A stretch of 64,000 nt of DNA from Rhodanobacter denitrificans (lineage in GTDB: Bacteria > Pseudomonadota > Gammaproteobacteria > Xanthomonadales > Rhodanobacteraceae): assembly GCF_000230695.2 (NCBI RefSeq), contig NC_020541.1:2418001-2482000 (forward strand), given 5' to 3'. Below are positions 10,151 through 21,790 of the stretch, piece after piece (position 1 is the first letter of the stretch; the number at the start of each line of letters is the position of its first letter). The notes beneath the pieces were generated by a model. It was not told the DNA's origin, did not search any database, and saw only the letters and a list, made by a program, of their open reading frames with translations. The translations under genes and the position numbers were made by a program.

Positions 10151-10254
10151 TGAAATCTTCCCGCAAGGTGGTGAAAGCGCGTGGCGCGCGGATGGCACAA
10201 GCCGCCGTGCCGACGTGCGTCCGACAACGGTACGGACGCTCATCGCTCAAATGA

Positions 10255-10279
10255 CAAGGGCGCCACACGGGCGCCCTTG
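10255..10279 (-). terminator. Terminator after the tRNA-Asp gene
   Basis: A perfect 9-bp stem CAAGGGCGC / GCGCCCTTG sits eight bases beyond the tRNA-Asp CCA end. On the minus strand it is followed by TTGTCATTT. It probably ends the hupB/tRNA-Val/tRNA-Asp transcript. Confidence 0.75.
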
Positions 10280-10286
10280 CGAACTG

Positions 10287-10363
10287 TGGCGGAGTGGACG
10301 GGACTCGAACCCGCGACCTCCGGCGTGACAGGCCAGCATTCTAACCGACTGAACTACCACTCC
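10287..10363 (-). tRNA. tRNA-Asp (anticodon GTC)
   Basis: A 77-base cloverleaf with acceptor GGAGTGG/CCACTCC, anticodon loop CTGTCAC (GTC), T arm GCGGG TTCGAGT CCCGT and encoded CCA. It lies nine bases after tRNA-Val on the same strand. Confidence 0.97.
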
Positions 10364-10372
10364 GCATTTTTC

Positions 10373-10447
<75 letters not shown>

Positions 10448-10466
10448 GAAACCAAGCGTTAGCCGC

Positions 10467-10739
10467 TTAGTTTAGGGCATCCTTGAGGGTCTTGCCAGCC
10501 TTGAAGGCAGGCACCTTCGAGGCCTTGATCTTGATCGCTTCGTTGGTGCGGGGATTGCGACCGGTACGGGCTGCGCGCTTGCGCACGGTGAACGTACCGA
10601 AGCCAACCACCGAGACATCCTCGCCTTTCTTCAACGACTTCTGCACGGTCTCGAAGAAGGCTTCGAGAGCACGACCAGCGTCGGCCTTGGTCAGCTCGGC
10701 CTTCTCGGCGATGGCATTGATCAGATCGGTTTTATTCAT
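10467..10739 (-). CDS. hupB: DNA-binding protein HU
   Basis: Histone-like, sequence-nonspecific DNA-bending protein, 90 residues, the normal length. It begins [12 protein letters not shown] and contains the HU/IHF signature [18 protein letters not shown], with the DNA-clasping arm and the intercalating proline in RNPRT. The ATG at 10739 has AAGGGAG at a good distance. It lies between lon and two tRNA genes, the usual lon-hupB order. The short gap to tRNA-Val suggests a mixed mRNA/tRNA transcript. Confidence 0.97.
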   Translation of the reverse strand: MNKTDLINAIAEKAELTKADAGRALEAFFETVQKSLKKGEDVSVVGFGTFTVRKRAARTGRNPRTNEAIKIKASKVPAFKAGKTLKDALN

Positions 10740-10883
10740 TGAAAAACTCCCTTGTTCGGATTTCGTCAGTGCGGTCTGTCCGGAGACGGGACAGCAACGA
10801 CATGGATGGTTGGCTCTTGCCTGGGCCGTAACGCAACCCCGCATCGCTGCGCTGACCTACAACGCCGGGACTGCGGTATCGCC

Positions 10884-10913
10884 TTTATACCAGCGCCTTG
10901 CCGGACTCCGCAA
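10884..10913 (-). promoter_or_regulatory. Candidate hupB promoter
   Basis: On the minus strand TTGCGG, an 18-base spacer and TATAAA are seen, with TGG just before TATAAA, so the -10 element is of the extended type. The -35 match is weak. Confidence 0.5.
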
Positions 10914-10928
10914 CACAAGCCACAGCAA

Positions 10929-10960
10929 CGTTTCCGCAAGATTCGCGACTTGCGGAAACG
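10929..10960. promoter_or_regulatory. 12-bp perfect inverted repeat upstream of hupB
   Basis: CGTTTCCGCAAG and CTTGCGGAAACG flank eight bases that contain the palindrome TCGCGA. It lies 15 bases upstream of the candidate hupB -35 and about 50 bases beyond the lon terminator. It has no T-run, so an operator is as likely as an RNA hairpin. Confidence 0.5.
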
Positions 10961-11011
10961 CTTGCAAAACCGACTCCGGGGGACTAGGGGAAATTTCGTC
11001 GACCGACGGCG

Positions 11012-11046
11012 AAAAACAAAAAAGTGCCCTGCACGGCAGGGCACTT
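11012..11046 (-). terminator. Intrinsic terminator of lon
   Basis: A perfect 11-bp stem AAGTGCCCTGC / GCAGGGCACTT with a three-base loop is followed on the minus strand by TTTTTTGTTTTT. It lies 38 bases after the lon stop. Confidence 0.93.
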
Positions 11047-11083
11047 CGAAGGGAGCACGGCAGGATGAAGCGGAGCCGGCGAA

Positions 11084-13558
11084 TCAGTGCGTCAGCGAGT
11101 GCCCTTCCGCCGGCTCGCCGGCAACCGCCGCAGGAGCCGCCTCTTTGGCCGGATTCGGCTGCAGCGGGCGCTCCAGGGCGATATCCAGCACCTCATCGAT
11201 CCAGCGCACCGGATGAATCTCCAGCGACGAGGTGATGTTCGCCGGCATGTCCACCAGGTCCTTCTTGTTGTCCTCCGGGATGATCACCGTGGTGATCCCG
11301 CCGCGATGGGCCGCCAGCAGTTTCTCCTTGAGGCCGCCGATGGGCAGCACGCGACCGCGAAGGGTAATCTCGCCGGTCATCGCCACTTCGGAGCGCACCG
11401 GCACCCTGGTCAGCGCGGACACCAGCGCAGTGCACATGCCGATGCCAGCGCTGGGGCCATCCTTCGGTGTGGCGCCCTCGGGCACATGGATATGCACGTC
11501 GAGCTTCTGATGGAACTCCGGATCGATGCCCAACTGGTCGGCGCGCGCACGCACCACCGAAAGCGCCGCCTGGATCGATTCTTTCATCACGTCGCCAAGC
11601 TGGCCGGTATGCACCAGCCGGCCCTTGCCCGCCACCACCGAGGCCTCGATGCTGAGCAGCTCGCCGCCGACCTGGGTCCAGGCCAGGCCGGTGACCAGGC
11701 CTACTTCGTTCTGCAGTTCCTTGCGACCGAAATCGAACCGGCGCACGCCCAGGTACTGGTCCAGGTTGGATGAATCCACCTTGATCCTGTCGGGGCTGGC
11801 CTTCGCCCTGCCCTTGGTCGCCTTCGCGGGCGAGGCTTTCGCCCGCGCCTTCTTCACCTGGCCCAGGGTCAGCTCCTTGACCACCTTGCGGCAGATCTTG
11901 GAGATCTCGCGCTCGAGGTTGCGCACACCCGACTCACGCGTGTAGTAGCGCACGATGTCGCGCAAGGCGTCCTCGGTGACGCTGAGCTCCTCCGGCTTCA
12001 AGCCATTCGCCTTGAGCTGCTTGGACAGGAGGTACTTCTGCGCAATGCCCAGCTTCTCGTCCTCGGTGTAGCCGGGGATGCGGATGACTTCCATGCGGTC
12101 GAGCAGCGGGCCGGGGATGTTCAGCGAATTGGCGGTAGCGATCCACATCACCTCGGAAAGGTCCAGGTCGACCTCCAGGTAATGATCGTTGAATGCATGG
12201 TTCTGCTCCGGATCGAGCACCTCCAGCAGCGCCGACGACGGGTCGCCGCGGAAATCCATCGACATCTTGTCGATCTCGTCCAGCACGAACAGCGGGTTCT
12301 TGGTGCCCACCTTGTTGATGTTCTGCACGATGCGGCCAGGCATCGAACCGATATAGGTGCGCCGATGACCGCGAATCTCGGCTTCGTCGCGCACACCGCC
12401 CAGGCTCATGCGCACGAACTTCCGGTTGGTCGCCTTGGCGATCGACTGACCCAGCGAGGTCTTGCCCACGCCGGGCGGGCCGACCAGGCACAGGATCGGC
12501 CCCTTCATCACGGATACGCGCTGTTGCACGGCGAGGTATTCGAGGATGCGGTCCTTGACCTTCTCCAGGCCGAAGTGATCGGCGTCGAGCACCTCCTGCG
12601 CCAGTTGCAGGTCCTTGCGCACCTTGCTGCGCTTCTTCCACGGCACGCCAACCAGCCAGTCGAGGTAGTTGCGCACCACGGTGGCCTCGGCCGACATCGG
12701 CGACATCTGCTTGAGCTTGCCGAACTCCTGCCGCGCCTTGGCCAGCACGGCCTTGGGCATGCCGGAACCTTCGATCTTCTTCTGCAGTTCCTCGATCTCG
12801 TTGGGGCCGTCCTCGCCGTCGCCGAGCTCCTTCTGGATCGCCTTCATCTGCTCGTTGAGGTAGTACTCGCGCTGGCTCTTCTCCATCTGCGACTTGACCC
12901 GGCCGCGGATGCGCTTCTCCACCTGCTGCAGGTCCATCTCGCCATCGACCAGGCCGATCAGCAACTCCAGCCGCTGGCCGACGTCGGCGGTCTCCAGCAC
13001 CTTCTGTTTGTCGGCCATGCGCACAGACAGGTGCGCGGCGATGGAATCGGCCACGCGCGAGGGGTCGTCGATACCGGACAGGCTCGCCAACACTTCCGGC
13101 GGCAGCTTGCGGCTCTGCTTGACCAGCTGCTCGAACAATGAGATCAGCGTGCGCGAGACCACGTCGAGCTCACGTTCCTTGGCGTTGTAGACCGGCTCGA
13201 TCACGCGCGAACGGGCGGTCAGCATGCCGTCTTCTTCCTTGAAGCCCTCGACCGACACGCGCGACTGGCCCTCGACCAGCACCTTGACCGTGCCATCGGG
13301 CAATTTCAGCAGTTGCAGCACGCCGGCCAGCGTGCCGACCTGGTGCAGGTCGGTGATCTCCGGGTCGTCGATATCCGGACTCTTCTGCGCAACCAGCAGA
13401 ATCTGCCGCTCGCCTTCCATCGCGCGCTCCAGTGCGCGCATGGACTTGTCGCGGCCGACAAACAGCGGAATGACCATGTGCGGATAGACCACCACGTCGC
13501 GCAACGGCAACACCGGCAGAGCGTCCAGCGCAACAGGAAGGGGGGCGTTCTTGGCCAT
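11084..13558 (-). CDS. lon: ATP-dependent protease Lon
   Basis: Degrades misfolded and regulatory proteins in the cytosol. The 824-residue protein has the Lon N-domain ([20 protein letters not shown]), a coiled linker, an AAA+ module with Walker [11 protein letters not shown] and Walker B FVLDEIDK, and the C-terminal protease domain with catalytic Ser703 in PKDGPSAG and its lysine partner in [14 protein letters not shown] lysine/alanine-rich insert ([20 protein letters not shown]) sits between the AAA+ lid and the protease domain and makes the protein about 40 residues longer than E. coli Lon. It follows clpX and has its own terminator. Confidence 0.97.
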   Translation of the reverse strand: MAKNAPLPVALDALPVLPLRDVVVYPHMVIPLFVGRDKSMRALERAMEGERQILLVAQKSPDIDDPEITDLHQVGTLAGVLQLLKLPDGTVKVLVEGQSRVSVEGFKEEDGMLTARSRVIEPVYNAKERELDVVSRTLISLFEQLVKQSRKLPPEVLASLSGIDDPSRVADSIAAHLSVRMADKQKVLETADVGQRLELLIGLVDGEMDLQQVEKRIRGRVKSQMEKSQREYYLNEQMKAIQKELGDGEDGPNEIEELQKKIEGSGMPKAVLAKARQEFGKLKQMSPMSAEATVVRNYLDWLVGVPWKKRSKVRKDLQLAQEVLDADHFGLEKVKDRILEYLAVQQRVSVMKGPILCLVGPPGVGKTSLGQSIAKATNRKFVRMSLGGVRDEAEIRGHRRTYIGSMPGRIVQNINKVGTKNPLFVLDEIDKMSMDFRGDPSSALLEVLDPEQNHAFNDHYLEVDLDLSEVMWIATANSLNIPGPLLDRMEVIRIPGYTEDEKLGIAQKYLLSKQLKANGLKPEELSVTEDALRDIVRYYTRESGVRNLEREISKICRKVVKELTLGQVKKARAKASPAKATKGRAKASPDRIKVDSSNLDQYLGVRRFDFGRKELQNEVGLVTGLAWTQVGGELLSIEASVVAGKGRLVHTGQLGDVMKESIQAALSVVRARADQLGIDPEFHQKLDVHIHVPEGATPKDGPSAGIGMCTALVSALTRVPVRSEVAMTGEITLRGRVLPIGGLKEKLLAAHRGGITTVIIPEDNKKDLVDMPANITSSLEIHPVRWIDEVLDIALERPLQPNPAKEAAPAAVAGEPAEGHSLTH

Positions 13559-13667
13559 GAAAGAGGGGTCCCTCGGGTTCAGATCTGGTTTCGTCCCGAC
13601 ACTGCGCCGGGCCTGTCAACTCGTCAAGTGGAGGCGACCGGGAGTCTACTCAAGGCGGGCTGGCCGC

Positions 13668-13705
13668 AAAAAACAGAACGGCCCCGGCGAAATCACCGGA
13701 GCCGT
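13668..13705 (-). terminator. Intrinsic terminator of clpX
   Basis: The stem ACGGCTCCGG / CCGGGGCCGT has one mismatch and an eight-base loop. On the minus strand TCTGTTTTTT follows. It lies 28 bases after the clpX stop and separates clpX from lon. Confidence 0.8.
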
Positions 13706-13732
13706 CGTCGCCGCAGACAGGGCTTGCAGGGG

Positions 13733-15025
<1,293 letters not shown>

Positions 15026-15061
15026 ACTCTCGATCCCGCTGGTAAATCTGAATGCGTCGCG

Positions 15062-15097
15062 AGAATAACACAGGGCCCCGCGTCTGCCTGCAGACGC
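15062..15097 (-). promoter_or_regulatory. Possible clpX promoter and hairpin in the clpP-clpX gap
   Basis: On the minus strand TGTTATTCT (15062 region) resembles an extended -10 element. Just upstream lies a 7-bp hairpin GCGTCTG-CCTG-CAGACGC (15080-15097). No clear -35 was found, so the promoter is tentative. Confidence 0.3.
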
Positions 15098-15134
15098 AGA
15101 GCCCATCCCGCGACCCTGGGGTAAAACCTCGAAA

Positions 15135-15764
15135 TCAGGCCGATTTCACCGTTTCGCCGGCGCGCTTGTCGAGCACCTCGTCGATCAGGCCATAGGCCTT
15201 GGCGTCGGCAGCGCTCATGAAGCGGTCGCGCTCCATGTCCAACTCGATCTTCTCCAGCGTCTGTCCGGTGTGCTGGACATACAGCTTGTTCAGGCGCTCG
15301 CGGATATACAGGATTTCGCGCGCCTGGATCTCGATGTCGGTGGCCTGGCCCTGCGCGCCGCCGGAAGGCTGGTGAATCATGACGCGCGAGTTAGGCAAGG
15401 CGAAACGCTTGCCCTTGGCGCCGGCCATCAACAGGAACGAACCCATGCTGCAGGCCTGGCCGATGCACATCGTGCTGACGTTCGGCTTGATGAACTGCAT
15501 GGTGTCGTAGATCGCCAGGCCGGCGGTCACCGCACCGCCTGGACTGTTGATGTAGAAGTTGATGTCCTTGTCCGGGTTCTCCGACTCCAGAAACAGCATC
15601 TGCGCAACGATCAGGTTGGCGACCTGGTCATTGACCTCGCCCACCAGGAAGATCACCCGCTCCTTCAACAGGCGCGAGTAGATGTCATAGGAGCGCTCGC
15701 CGCGAGCGGTTTGCTCGACGACCATCGGCACCAAATTGAGGTTCTGGATCGGATCCATGGCCAT
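15135..15764 (-). CDS. clpP: ATP-dependent Clp protease proteolytic subunit ClpP
   Basis: Serine peptidase forming the tetradecameric chamber of ClpXP, 209 residues. The catalytic triad is Ser106 (GQACSMGS), His131 (MIHQPSGG) and Asp180 (MERDRFMS). [10 protein letters not shown] forms the oxyanion-loop region. The ATG at 15764 has GGAGAG eight bases upstream; a second ATG two codons later is possible. It lies 33 bases downstream of tig, in the standard tig-clpP-clpX order. Confidence 0.97.
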   Translation of the reverse strand: MAMDPIQNLNLVPMVVEQTARGERSYDIYSRLLKERVIFLVGEVNDQVANLIVAQMLFLESENPDKDINFYINSPGGAVTAGLAIYDTMQFIKPNVSTMCIGQACSMGSFLLMAGAKGKRFALPNSRVMIHQPSGGAQGQATDIEIQAREILYIRERLNKLYVQHTGQTLEKIELDMERDRFMSAADAKAYGLIDEVLDKRAGETVKSA

Positions 15765-15797
15765 GTTTGCAGCTCTCCGCTCGATGGGCCCGATTGC

Positions 15798-17090
15798 TCA
15801 GGCGTTGGCTGGGCGCATCACGTCGTCGAAGCTCAGGTCCAGCTGAGTGGTCTTGGCGTGCTCGGCCACCCATTCGGCCACCTGATCTTCCATCACGCGA
15901 TTCTGCAGCCCGGACATCAGTTGGGGGTCGCCGTTGTAGAGTTCAATGACCTTTTCCGGCTCCTCGTAGGTGGAGGCGATCGCCGCCAGCTGCTCGGCCA
16001 CGCGCTTGCGGTCGATCTTGATCTCCTGCTTGCGCGCGATCTCGCCCATCAGCAGGCCGGCGATCACCCGTTGGCGCGCGATCGGCATGGCGGCCTCGAT
16101 CAGCTGCGGCGGTGGCTGCTGGCCCTGCGGCACGCTGCCGGCAGCCATGTTGCGCGCCTCGGACTGCACCATCAGCTTCGGCACGTCCAGTCCGGCATGC
16201 GCCAGGGACAGTTTCTCCGCCACCTCGGACTTCAGGCGCGCCATCAGCGCCGCCTTCAGTTCGCGTTCGAGGTTCGCACGGACTTCCTTGCGGAACGTTT
16301 CCAGGTCGCCATCGGCGATGCCGAACAACTTGGCGAATTCGGCATCGATCTCGGGCAGCTTCGGCTCCTGCACCTTCAGGATGCTGAAGCTGACCTGGGC
16401 GTTCTTGCCCGCCAGCTGCGCATTGCGGAAGTCTTCCGGGAAAGCAATCCCGGTCTCGAAACTGTCACCCATCTTGCGGCCAATCAGCGCCTCGTCCAGC
16501 GCCTTGAACAAGGTGCCCGAGCCCAGCACGCTGCCGGCACGCTCCAGGCCCTCGGCCGGGAAGCGGTAGTCGCCAGCCTCGGCCGAGTACTCGAACATCA
16601 CGAAGTCGCCCTCGGCGGAGGCGCGATCCACCTCGTCGAAGCTGCGGCGCTGCTGGCGCAGGGTCTCCAGCATCTTGTCGATATCGGCGTCGGTCACCAC
16701 CGCCATCGGCCGGCTGATCTCGAGCGCGGCCACTTCAACCACCGGGAACTCCGGCATGATCTCGAACGTCGCGGTATACGCGATTTCACCGTTTTCCGGC
16801 TCGCCGGTGGTGTCGATCGCCGGATTCGCGATCGGCTGCAGCTTTTCCTGCGCCACCGCCTCGCGCAGCGTGCTGCCGATCAGGTCGGACAACACCTCGC
16901 CGCGGACCTGGTCGCCGAACCGCTGCTTGATCACCGTCGTCGGCACCTTGCCCGGACGGAAACCTTTCAGGCGAACCGTACGGCCCATCTCCGCGATGCG
17001 CGCGCTCACCTGCGTCTCGAACCGCTCCGCGGGGAATTTCACCGTGAGCTTGCGCTCGAGCGTGCCGATGTTCTCAACCGAAACCTGCAT
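15798..17090 (-). CDS. tig: Trigger factor (ribosome-associated chaperone and prolyl isomerase)
   Basis: Binds nascent chains at the ribosome exit. The 430-residue protein has the N-terminal ribosome-binding signature GFRPGKVP in its helix-loop-helix, a central FKBP-type isomerase domain (about 150-245, with FVMFEYSAEAGDY and FPEDF) and a helical C-terminal chaperone domain. The ATG at 17090 is fixed by AGGAGACGTC directly upstream and by the MQVSVENIGTLERKL N-terminus. The tRNA-Leu gene lies 89 bases upstream on the same strand. Confidence 0.96.
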   Translation of the reverse strand: MQVSVENIGTLERKLTVKFPAERFETQVSARIAEMGRTVRLKGFRPGKVPTTVIKQRFGDQVRGEVLSDLIGSTLREAVAQEKLQPIANPAIDTTGEPENGEIAYTATFEIMPEFPVVEVAALEISRPMAVVTDADIDKMLETLRQQRRSFDEVDRASAEGDFVMFEYSAEAGDYRFPAEGLERAGSVLGSGTLFKALDEALIGRKMGDSFETGIAFPEDFRNAQLAGKNAQVSFSILKVQEPKLPEIDAEFAKLFGIADGDLETFRKEVRANLERELKAALMARLKSEVAEKLSLAHAGLDVPKLMVQSEARNMAAGSVPQGQQPPPQLIEAAMPIARQRVIAGLLMGEIARKQEIKIDRKRVAEQLAAIASTYEEPEKVIELYNGDPQLMSGLQNRVMEDQVAEWVAEHAKTTQLDLSFDDVMRPANA

Positions 17091-17179
17091 GACGTCTCCT
17101 GGTACTACCTGATGTTGTGGGCCTGCCACAGGCGCCATGGCGGCCGTGCCGCCCGAAAACAAAGAAATCAACGGGGTAT

Positions 17180-17263
17180 GGTGCGAAAGGGGGGACTCGA
17201 ACCCCCACGGGGTTAACCGCCAGAACCTAAATCTGGTGCGTCTACCAATTCCGCCACTCTCGC
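17180..17263 (-). tRNA. tRNA-Leu (anticodon TAG)
   Basis: An 84-base class II tRNA with acceptor GCGAGAG/CTTTCGC, anticodon stem CCAGA/TCTGG enclosing TTTAGGT (TAG), a leucine-type long variable arm (CGGTTAACCCCG) and a T arm GGGGG TTCGAGT CCCCC. CCA is encoded. It sits just upstream of tig. Confidence 0.96.
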
Positions 17264-17489
17264 CCTGCACCCTCGCCAAACGTGCGTAACCACCGGATTC
17301 TGAAACCGATTGTCACTTGCCGGAGCAACTCCGCAAGCGCCTCATCCCCATGGCCACGCCCGCCTAAGTCGATGATTCCCTTATACGAAAGCAGACCATT
17401 TTACGGTCGCGCGACCTTGCAGCACAAGCGCTGGCGGCTGCGAACGCGCCATCGCCGATGTGTCGCAACGTTCCGGCTGCGCAAAGCAA
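17264..17489. other. Intergenic region upstream of tRNA-Leu
   Basis: No protein-coding frame is supported. The stretch carries the candidate tRNA-Leu promoter near 17398 and a GC-rich segment with a short GTCGCGCGAC palindrome just upstream of the -10 element. Confidence 0.5.
17398..17427 (-). promoter_or_regulatory. Candidate promoter for tRNA-Leu (and possibly tig)
   Basis: On the minus strand TTGTGC, an 18-base spacer and TAAAAT are seen. The predicted start is near 17390, giving a leader of about 125 bases. The -10 matches the consensus at five of six bases; the -35 is moderate. Confidence 0.45.
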
Positions 17490-17515
17490 AACGCCGATCG
17501 CAAGCGATCGGCGTT
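17490..17515 (-). terminator. Terminator of the Pro-Arg-His-Lys tRNA operon
   Basis: A perfect 11-bp stem AACGCCGATCG / CGATCGGCGTT with loop CTTG. On the minus strand it runs into TTTTGCTTTG. It lies just past the tRNA-Lys CCA end. Confidence 0.88.
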
Positions 17516-17523
17516 CTGTCGAT

Positions 17524-17599
<76 letters not shown>

Positions 17600-17618
17600 A
17601 GGAAACCTGGGTTGAAAC

Positions 17619-17696
17619 TGGGGTGGATGATGGGATTCGAACCCACGACAACCGGAATCACAATCCGGGACTCTAACCAGCTGAGCTACATCCACC
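17619..17696 (-). tRNA. tRNA-His (anticodon GTG)
   Basis: Acceptor GTGGATG/CATCCAC with an extra encoded G at -1 opposite C73, the histidine identity element. The anticodon loop TTGTGAT carries GTG; the T arm is GTGGG TTCGAAT CCCAT. CCA is encoded. Confidence 0.97.
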
Positions 17697-17708
17697 ATCG
17701 ACCGATAC

Positions 17709-17785
17709 TGGTGCGCCAGACAGGACTCGAACCTGCAACCGTCGGCTTAGAAGGCCGATGCTCTATCCGGTTGAGCTACAGGCGC
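17709..17785 (-). tRNA. tRNA-Arg (anticodon TCT)
   Basis: A 77-base cloverleaf with anticodon loop CTTCTAA (TCT, reads AGA). The acceptor GCGCCTG/CTGGCGC contains one T-T mismatch (positions 6 and 67); all other pairs are good. CCA is encoded. Confidence 0.95.
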
Positions 17786-17810
17786 AGTCGCTGCAGGTAG
17801 AACGTTTCGC

Positions 17811-17887
17811 TGGTCGGGGTAGAGGGATTCGAACCCCCGACTTTTGCGTCCCAAACGCAACGCTCTACCAGACTGAGCTATACCCCG
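17811..17887 (-). tRNA. tRNA-Pro (anticodon TGG)
   Basis: A 77-base cloverleaf: acceptor CGGGGTA/TACCCCG, anticodon loop TTTGGGA (TGG), T arm GGGGG TTCGAAT CCCTC, encoded CCA. It is the first gene after the array promoter. Confidence 0.97.
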
Positions 17888-17926
17888 CTTTCGAATCACC
17901 GGCCGTGCCACCACCGGAGCCTTGAA

Positions 17927-17955
17927 ATGTTACGGGTGCCGCCTCGCTCAGTCAA
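17927..17955 (-). promoter_or_regulatory. Sigma-70 promoter of the tRNA Pro-Arg-His-Lys array
   Basis: On the minus strand TTGACT, a 17-base spacer and TAACAT. The start would be near 17920, 33 bases before tRNA-Pro. Confidence 0.8.
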
Positions 17956-18021
17956 TCCGTATCGAAGCACACCTTGTGTTTCTTGATCATCCTTTTCGCG
18001 GAGAACCGTACAGCTTCCCGT

Positions 18022-18051
18022 TGAAAACAAAACGGGGCGCAAGCACCCCGT
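18022..18051 (-). terminator. Terminator after tRNA-Arg (ACG)
   Basis: The stem ACGGGGTG / CGCCCCGT has one G-T pair and loop CTTG. TTTTGTTTTC follows on the minus strand. It lies 15 bases after the tRNA end. Confidence 0.85.
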
Positions 18052-18066
18052 CTCGCAGAATAAAAA

Positions 18067-18143
18067 TGGTGCGCCCGGAGAGATTCGAACTCCCGACCAC
18101 CTAGTTCGTAGCCAGGTACTCTATCCAACTGAGCTACGGGCGC
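18067..18143 (-). tRNA. tRNA-Arg (anticodon ACG)
   Basis: A 77-base cloverleaf: acceptor GCGCCCG/CGGGCGC, anticodon loop CTACGAA (ACG, A34 normally deaminated to inosine), T arm GGGAG TTCGAAT CTCTC, encoded CCA. It has its own promoter and terminator. Confidence 0.97.
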
Positions 18144-18209
18144 ACTAAAAAAACCTTTGCCTTGCAGCTTTCGATGTCTGGACACCGAGGCGGTGAAGCA
18201 AGGAGCGGA

Positions 18210-18238
18210 ATTATTCAGGCTCCGCCCGCTTGCGTCAA
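18210..18238 (-). promoter_or_regulatory. Sigma-70 promoter of tRNA-Arg (ACG)
   Basis: On the minus strand TTGACG, a 17-base spacer and AATAAT, each five of six to consensus. The start near 18203 leaves a leader of about 60 bases. Confidence 0.8.
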
Positions 18239-18335
18239 CCCTTTTCGTGAAATTTCTTCTCTGGTTTATTCACATCCGGCAGGTGACGGCTTGCGGCGCG
18301 CCACGCCTCCAGGCAGCACCTGCACACAGGCGCCA

Positions 18336-18386
18336 CAAAAAACGCCCGTACACGAAAGAGGGCAACCACTCGCTGCCCTCTTTCGT
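18336..18386 (-). terminator. Intrinsic terminator of ftsH
   Basis: A perfect 13-bp stem ACGAAAGAGGGCA / TGCCCTCTTTCGT with a nine-base loop begins 28 bases after the ftsH stop. A run of six T follows about ten bases past the stem on the minus strand. Confidence 0.85.
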
Positions 18387-18413
18387 TGCATCGTATGGCC
18401 GTCCAAACCGCGC

Positions 18414-20368
<1,955 letters not shown>

Positions 20369-20372
<4 letters not shown>

Positions 20373-21019
20373 GCACGGTTCTCGCCCGGTGACACCGGGG
20401 CGGGCTTGCGGCCCACCGCCAGTGCGTACACCTCACGCGAACGTGCGCGGGAGGCCTTAGGTTTACGCATGGTTACGCGGGTGAAGTCCGCGCGCAAGCT
20501 GCGCAAGTAATCGTCAAAGCCGACGCCCTGGAACAATTTGATCAGGAACGAGCCGCCCGGCTTCAGCCACTGCCGGCCGAAATCCAGCGCCAATTCGGCC
20601 AGATCCATGGCGCGGATCTGGTCGGCCAGTGCCACGCCACTCATATTGGGGGCCATGTCGCACAGTACAAGATCCACCTTGAGCCCTGCCAGGCGCGATT
20701 CCAGCTCGTGCAGCACCGCTTCCTCGCGAAAATCGCCCTGCAGGAAGTCCACCCCGGCGATGCTCTGCATCGGCAGGATGTCCAGCGCGAACACCTTGCC
20801 GCTGTCGCCCAGCCGGTTGCGCACCAGCTGCGACCAGCTACCCGGCGCGGCGCCGAGGTCGACCACGTTGATGCCCGGCTTCAGCAGGCGGTCGCGCTCG
20901 ATCAGCTCCTCCAGCTTGTACACCGCACGCGAACGCAGGCCCTCGGACTGGGCTTTCTTCACGTATTCGTCGTTGAAGTGTTCGCGCAGCCAGACTGCGC
21001 TGCTCTTGCTGCGGGCCAT
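20369..21019 (-). CDS. rlmE: 23S rRNA (uridine-2552-2'-O)-methyltransferase
   Basis: Methylates U2552 of 23S rRNA at a late assembly step (RrmJ/FtsJ). The 216-residue protein begins [20 protein letters not shown] and has the SAM motif [13 protein letters not shown], the catalytic aspartate in [12 protein letters not shown] and the lysine in [11 protein letters not shown]. The ATG at 21019 is chosen because the conserved N-terminus starts there. It is followed by ftsH with a four-base overlap and diverges from yhbY. Confidence 0.96.
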
Positions 21020-21100
21020 GTCGTCACGGTCGCCGATTGGGGAACGGGTTGGCGCATGATACCCTTTGCCGTTCATTGACCGCGAATCGAGCACTGCCGC

Positions 21101-21397
21101 ATGGCCCTTTCCCCCTCGCAGATCCGCTACCTGCGCAGCCTCGCCCATGACCTGAGCCCGGTCGTCCTGCTCGGCAACAAGGGTGCCAGTGACGCCGTGG
21201 TGAAGGAACTGGGCCAGGCGCTGGATATCCACGAGCTGGTCAAGGTGAAGCTGTCAGGCGGCGACAAGGACGAGCGGCAGGCCCAGATCGACGTACTGAC
21301 CCATGGCACCGGGGCCGAGCCGATCCACCAGATCGGCCACGTCGTGGTGCTGTTCCGGCGCAACGCCGACGAGCCGAAGATCGCCCTGCCACGCTGA
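21101..21397 (+). CDS. yhbY: Ribosome assembly RNA-binding protein YhbY
   Basis: CRS1-YhbY domain protein of 98 residues associated with the large subunit precursor. Motifs seen: LTP-like start [13 protein letters not shown], the RNA-binding loop [11 protein letters not shown], and [10 protein letters not shown] at the C-terminus. It is divergent from rlmE, another large-subunit factor, which is a conserved pairing. Its stop overlaps the next start by one base (TGATG). Confidence 0.95.
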   Translation: MALSPSQIRYLRSLAHDLSPVVLLGNKGASDAVVKELGQALDIHELVKVKLSGGDKDERQAQIDVLTHGTGAEPIHQIGHVVVLFRRNADEPKIALPR

Positions 21398-21774
21398 TGG
21401 ACCTGTCGCTCGAACGCCCCGAAGGCTATATCTACGTGCGTCGTGTCGGCGCACGCGGCATCACCCTGATCGACCGCGAGATCGCCCGCAGCTTCCTGCT
21501 GGCGCCGGACCGGGCCGTCGAGGACTGGCCGGTCACCGCCGTCGAGGCACTCGACGCCGGCCACGTGGAAGCCGTGCTGGCATTGCGGCCCGAACTGGTG
21601 GTGCTGGGCACCGGCGAACGCCAGGCGTTCCCGGCCGCGGCCTTCATGGCCGGTTTCCTGCGCAAGGGCATCGGCATCGAAGTGATGGACAACGCTGCCG
21701 CCGCGCGCACCTACAACCTGCTGGCCGGCGAAGGGCGACGGGTGATCGCCGGTTTCATCCTGCCGCCGGCCTGA
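21397..21774 (+). CDS. Mth938-like domain protein (DUF498)
   Basis: A 125-residue soluble protein of the family that includes the mitochondrial complex I assembly factor NDUFAF3. Typical features are YVRRVGARGITLIDREI near the N-terminus, RPELVVLGTGERQAFP in the middle and GIEVMDNAAAARTYNLL, which is very characteristic. The bacterial function is unknown. It is translationally coupled to yhbY through a one-base stop/start overlap. Confidence 0.9.
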   Translation: MDLSLERPEGYIYVRRVGARGITLIDREIARSFLLAPDRAVEDWPVTAVEALDAGHVEAVLALRPELVVLGTGERQAFPAAAFMAGFLRKGIGIEVMDNAAAARTYNLLAGEGRRVIAGFILPPA

Positions 21775-21790
21775 GCGGCAGGCACCTTCA

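Larger units (their letters stand above)
10740..11083. other. lon-hupB intergenic region
   Basis: This 344-base stretch has no convincing protein. Reading along the minus strand it holds the lon terminator (11012-11046), a 12-bp perfect inverted repeat (10929-10960), a candidate hupB promoter (10884-10913) and a leader of about 140 bases. Confidence 0.7.

Noticed and set aside
8201..10153. Open frame of about 650 codons antisense to ppiD
   Set aside because: Composition is biased and no domain is recognisable; ppiD on the other strand is clear.
13559..13667. Sigma-32 heat-shock promoter before lon (CTTGAG followed by CCTCCA)
   Set aside because: The -35 is plausible but the -10 match is too weak and the spacing is not decisive.
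15270..17216. Long open frame of about 650 codons antisense to clpP and tig
   Set aside because: It has histidine/leucine/arginine-biased composition typical of antisense reading in GC-rich DNA, and the other strand encodes well-recognised proteins with proper ribosome sites.
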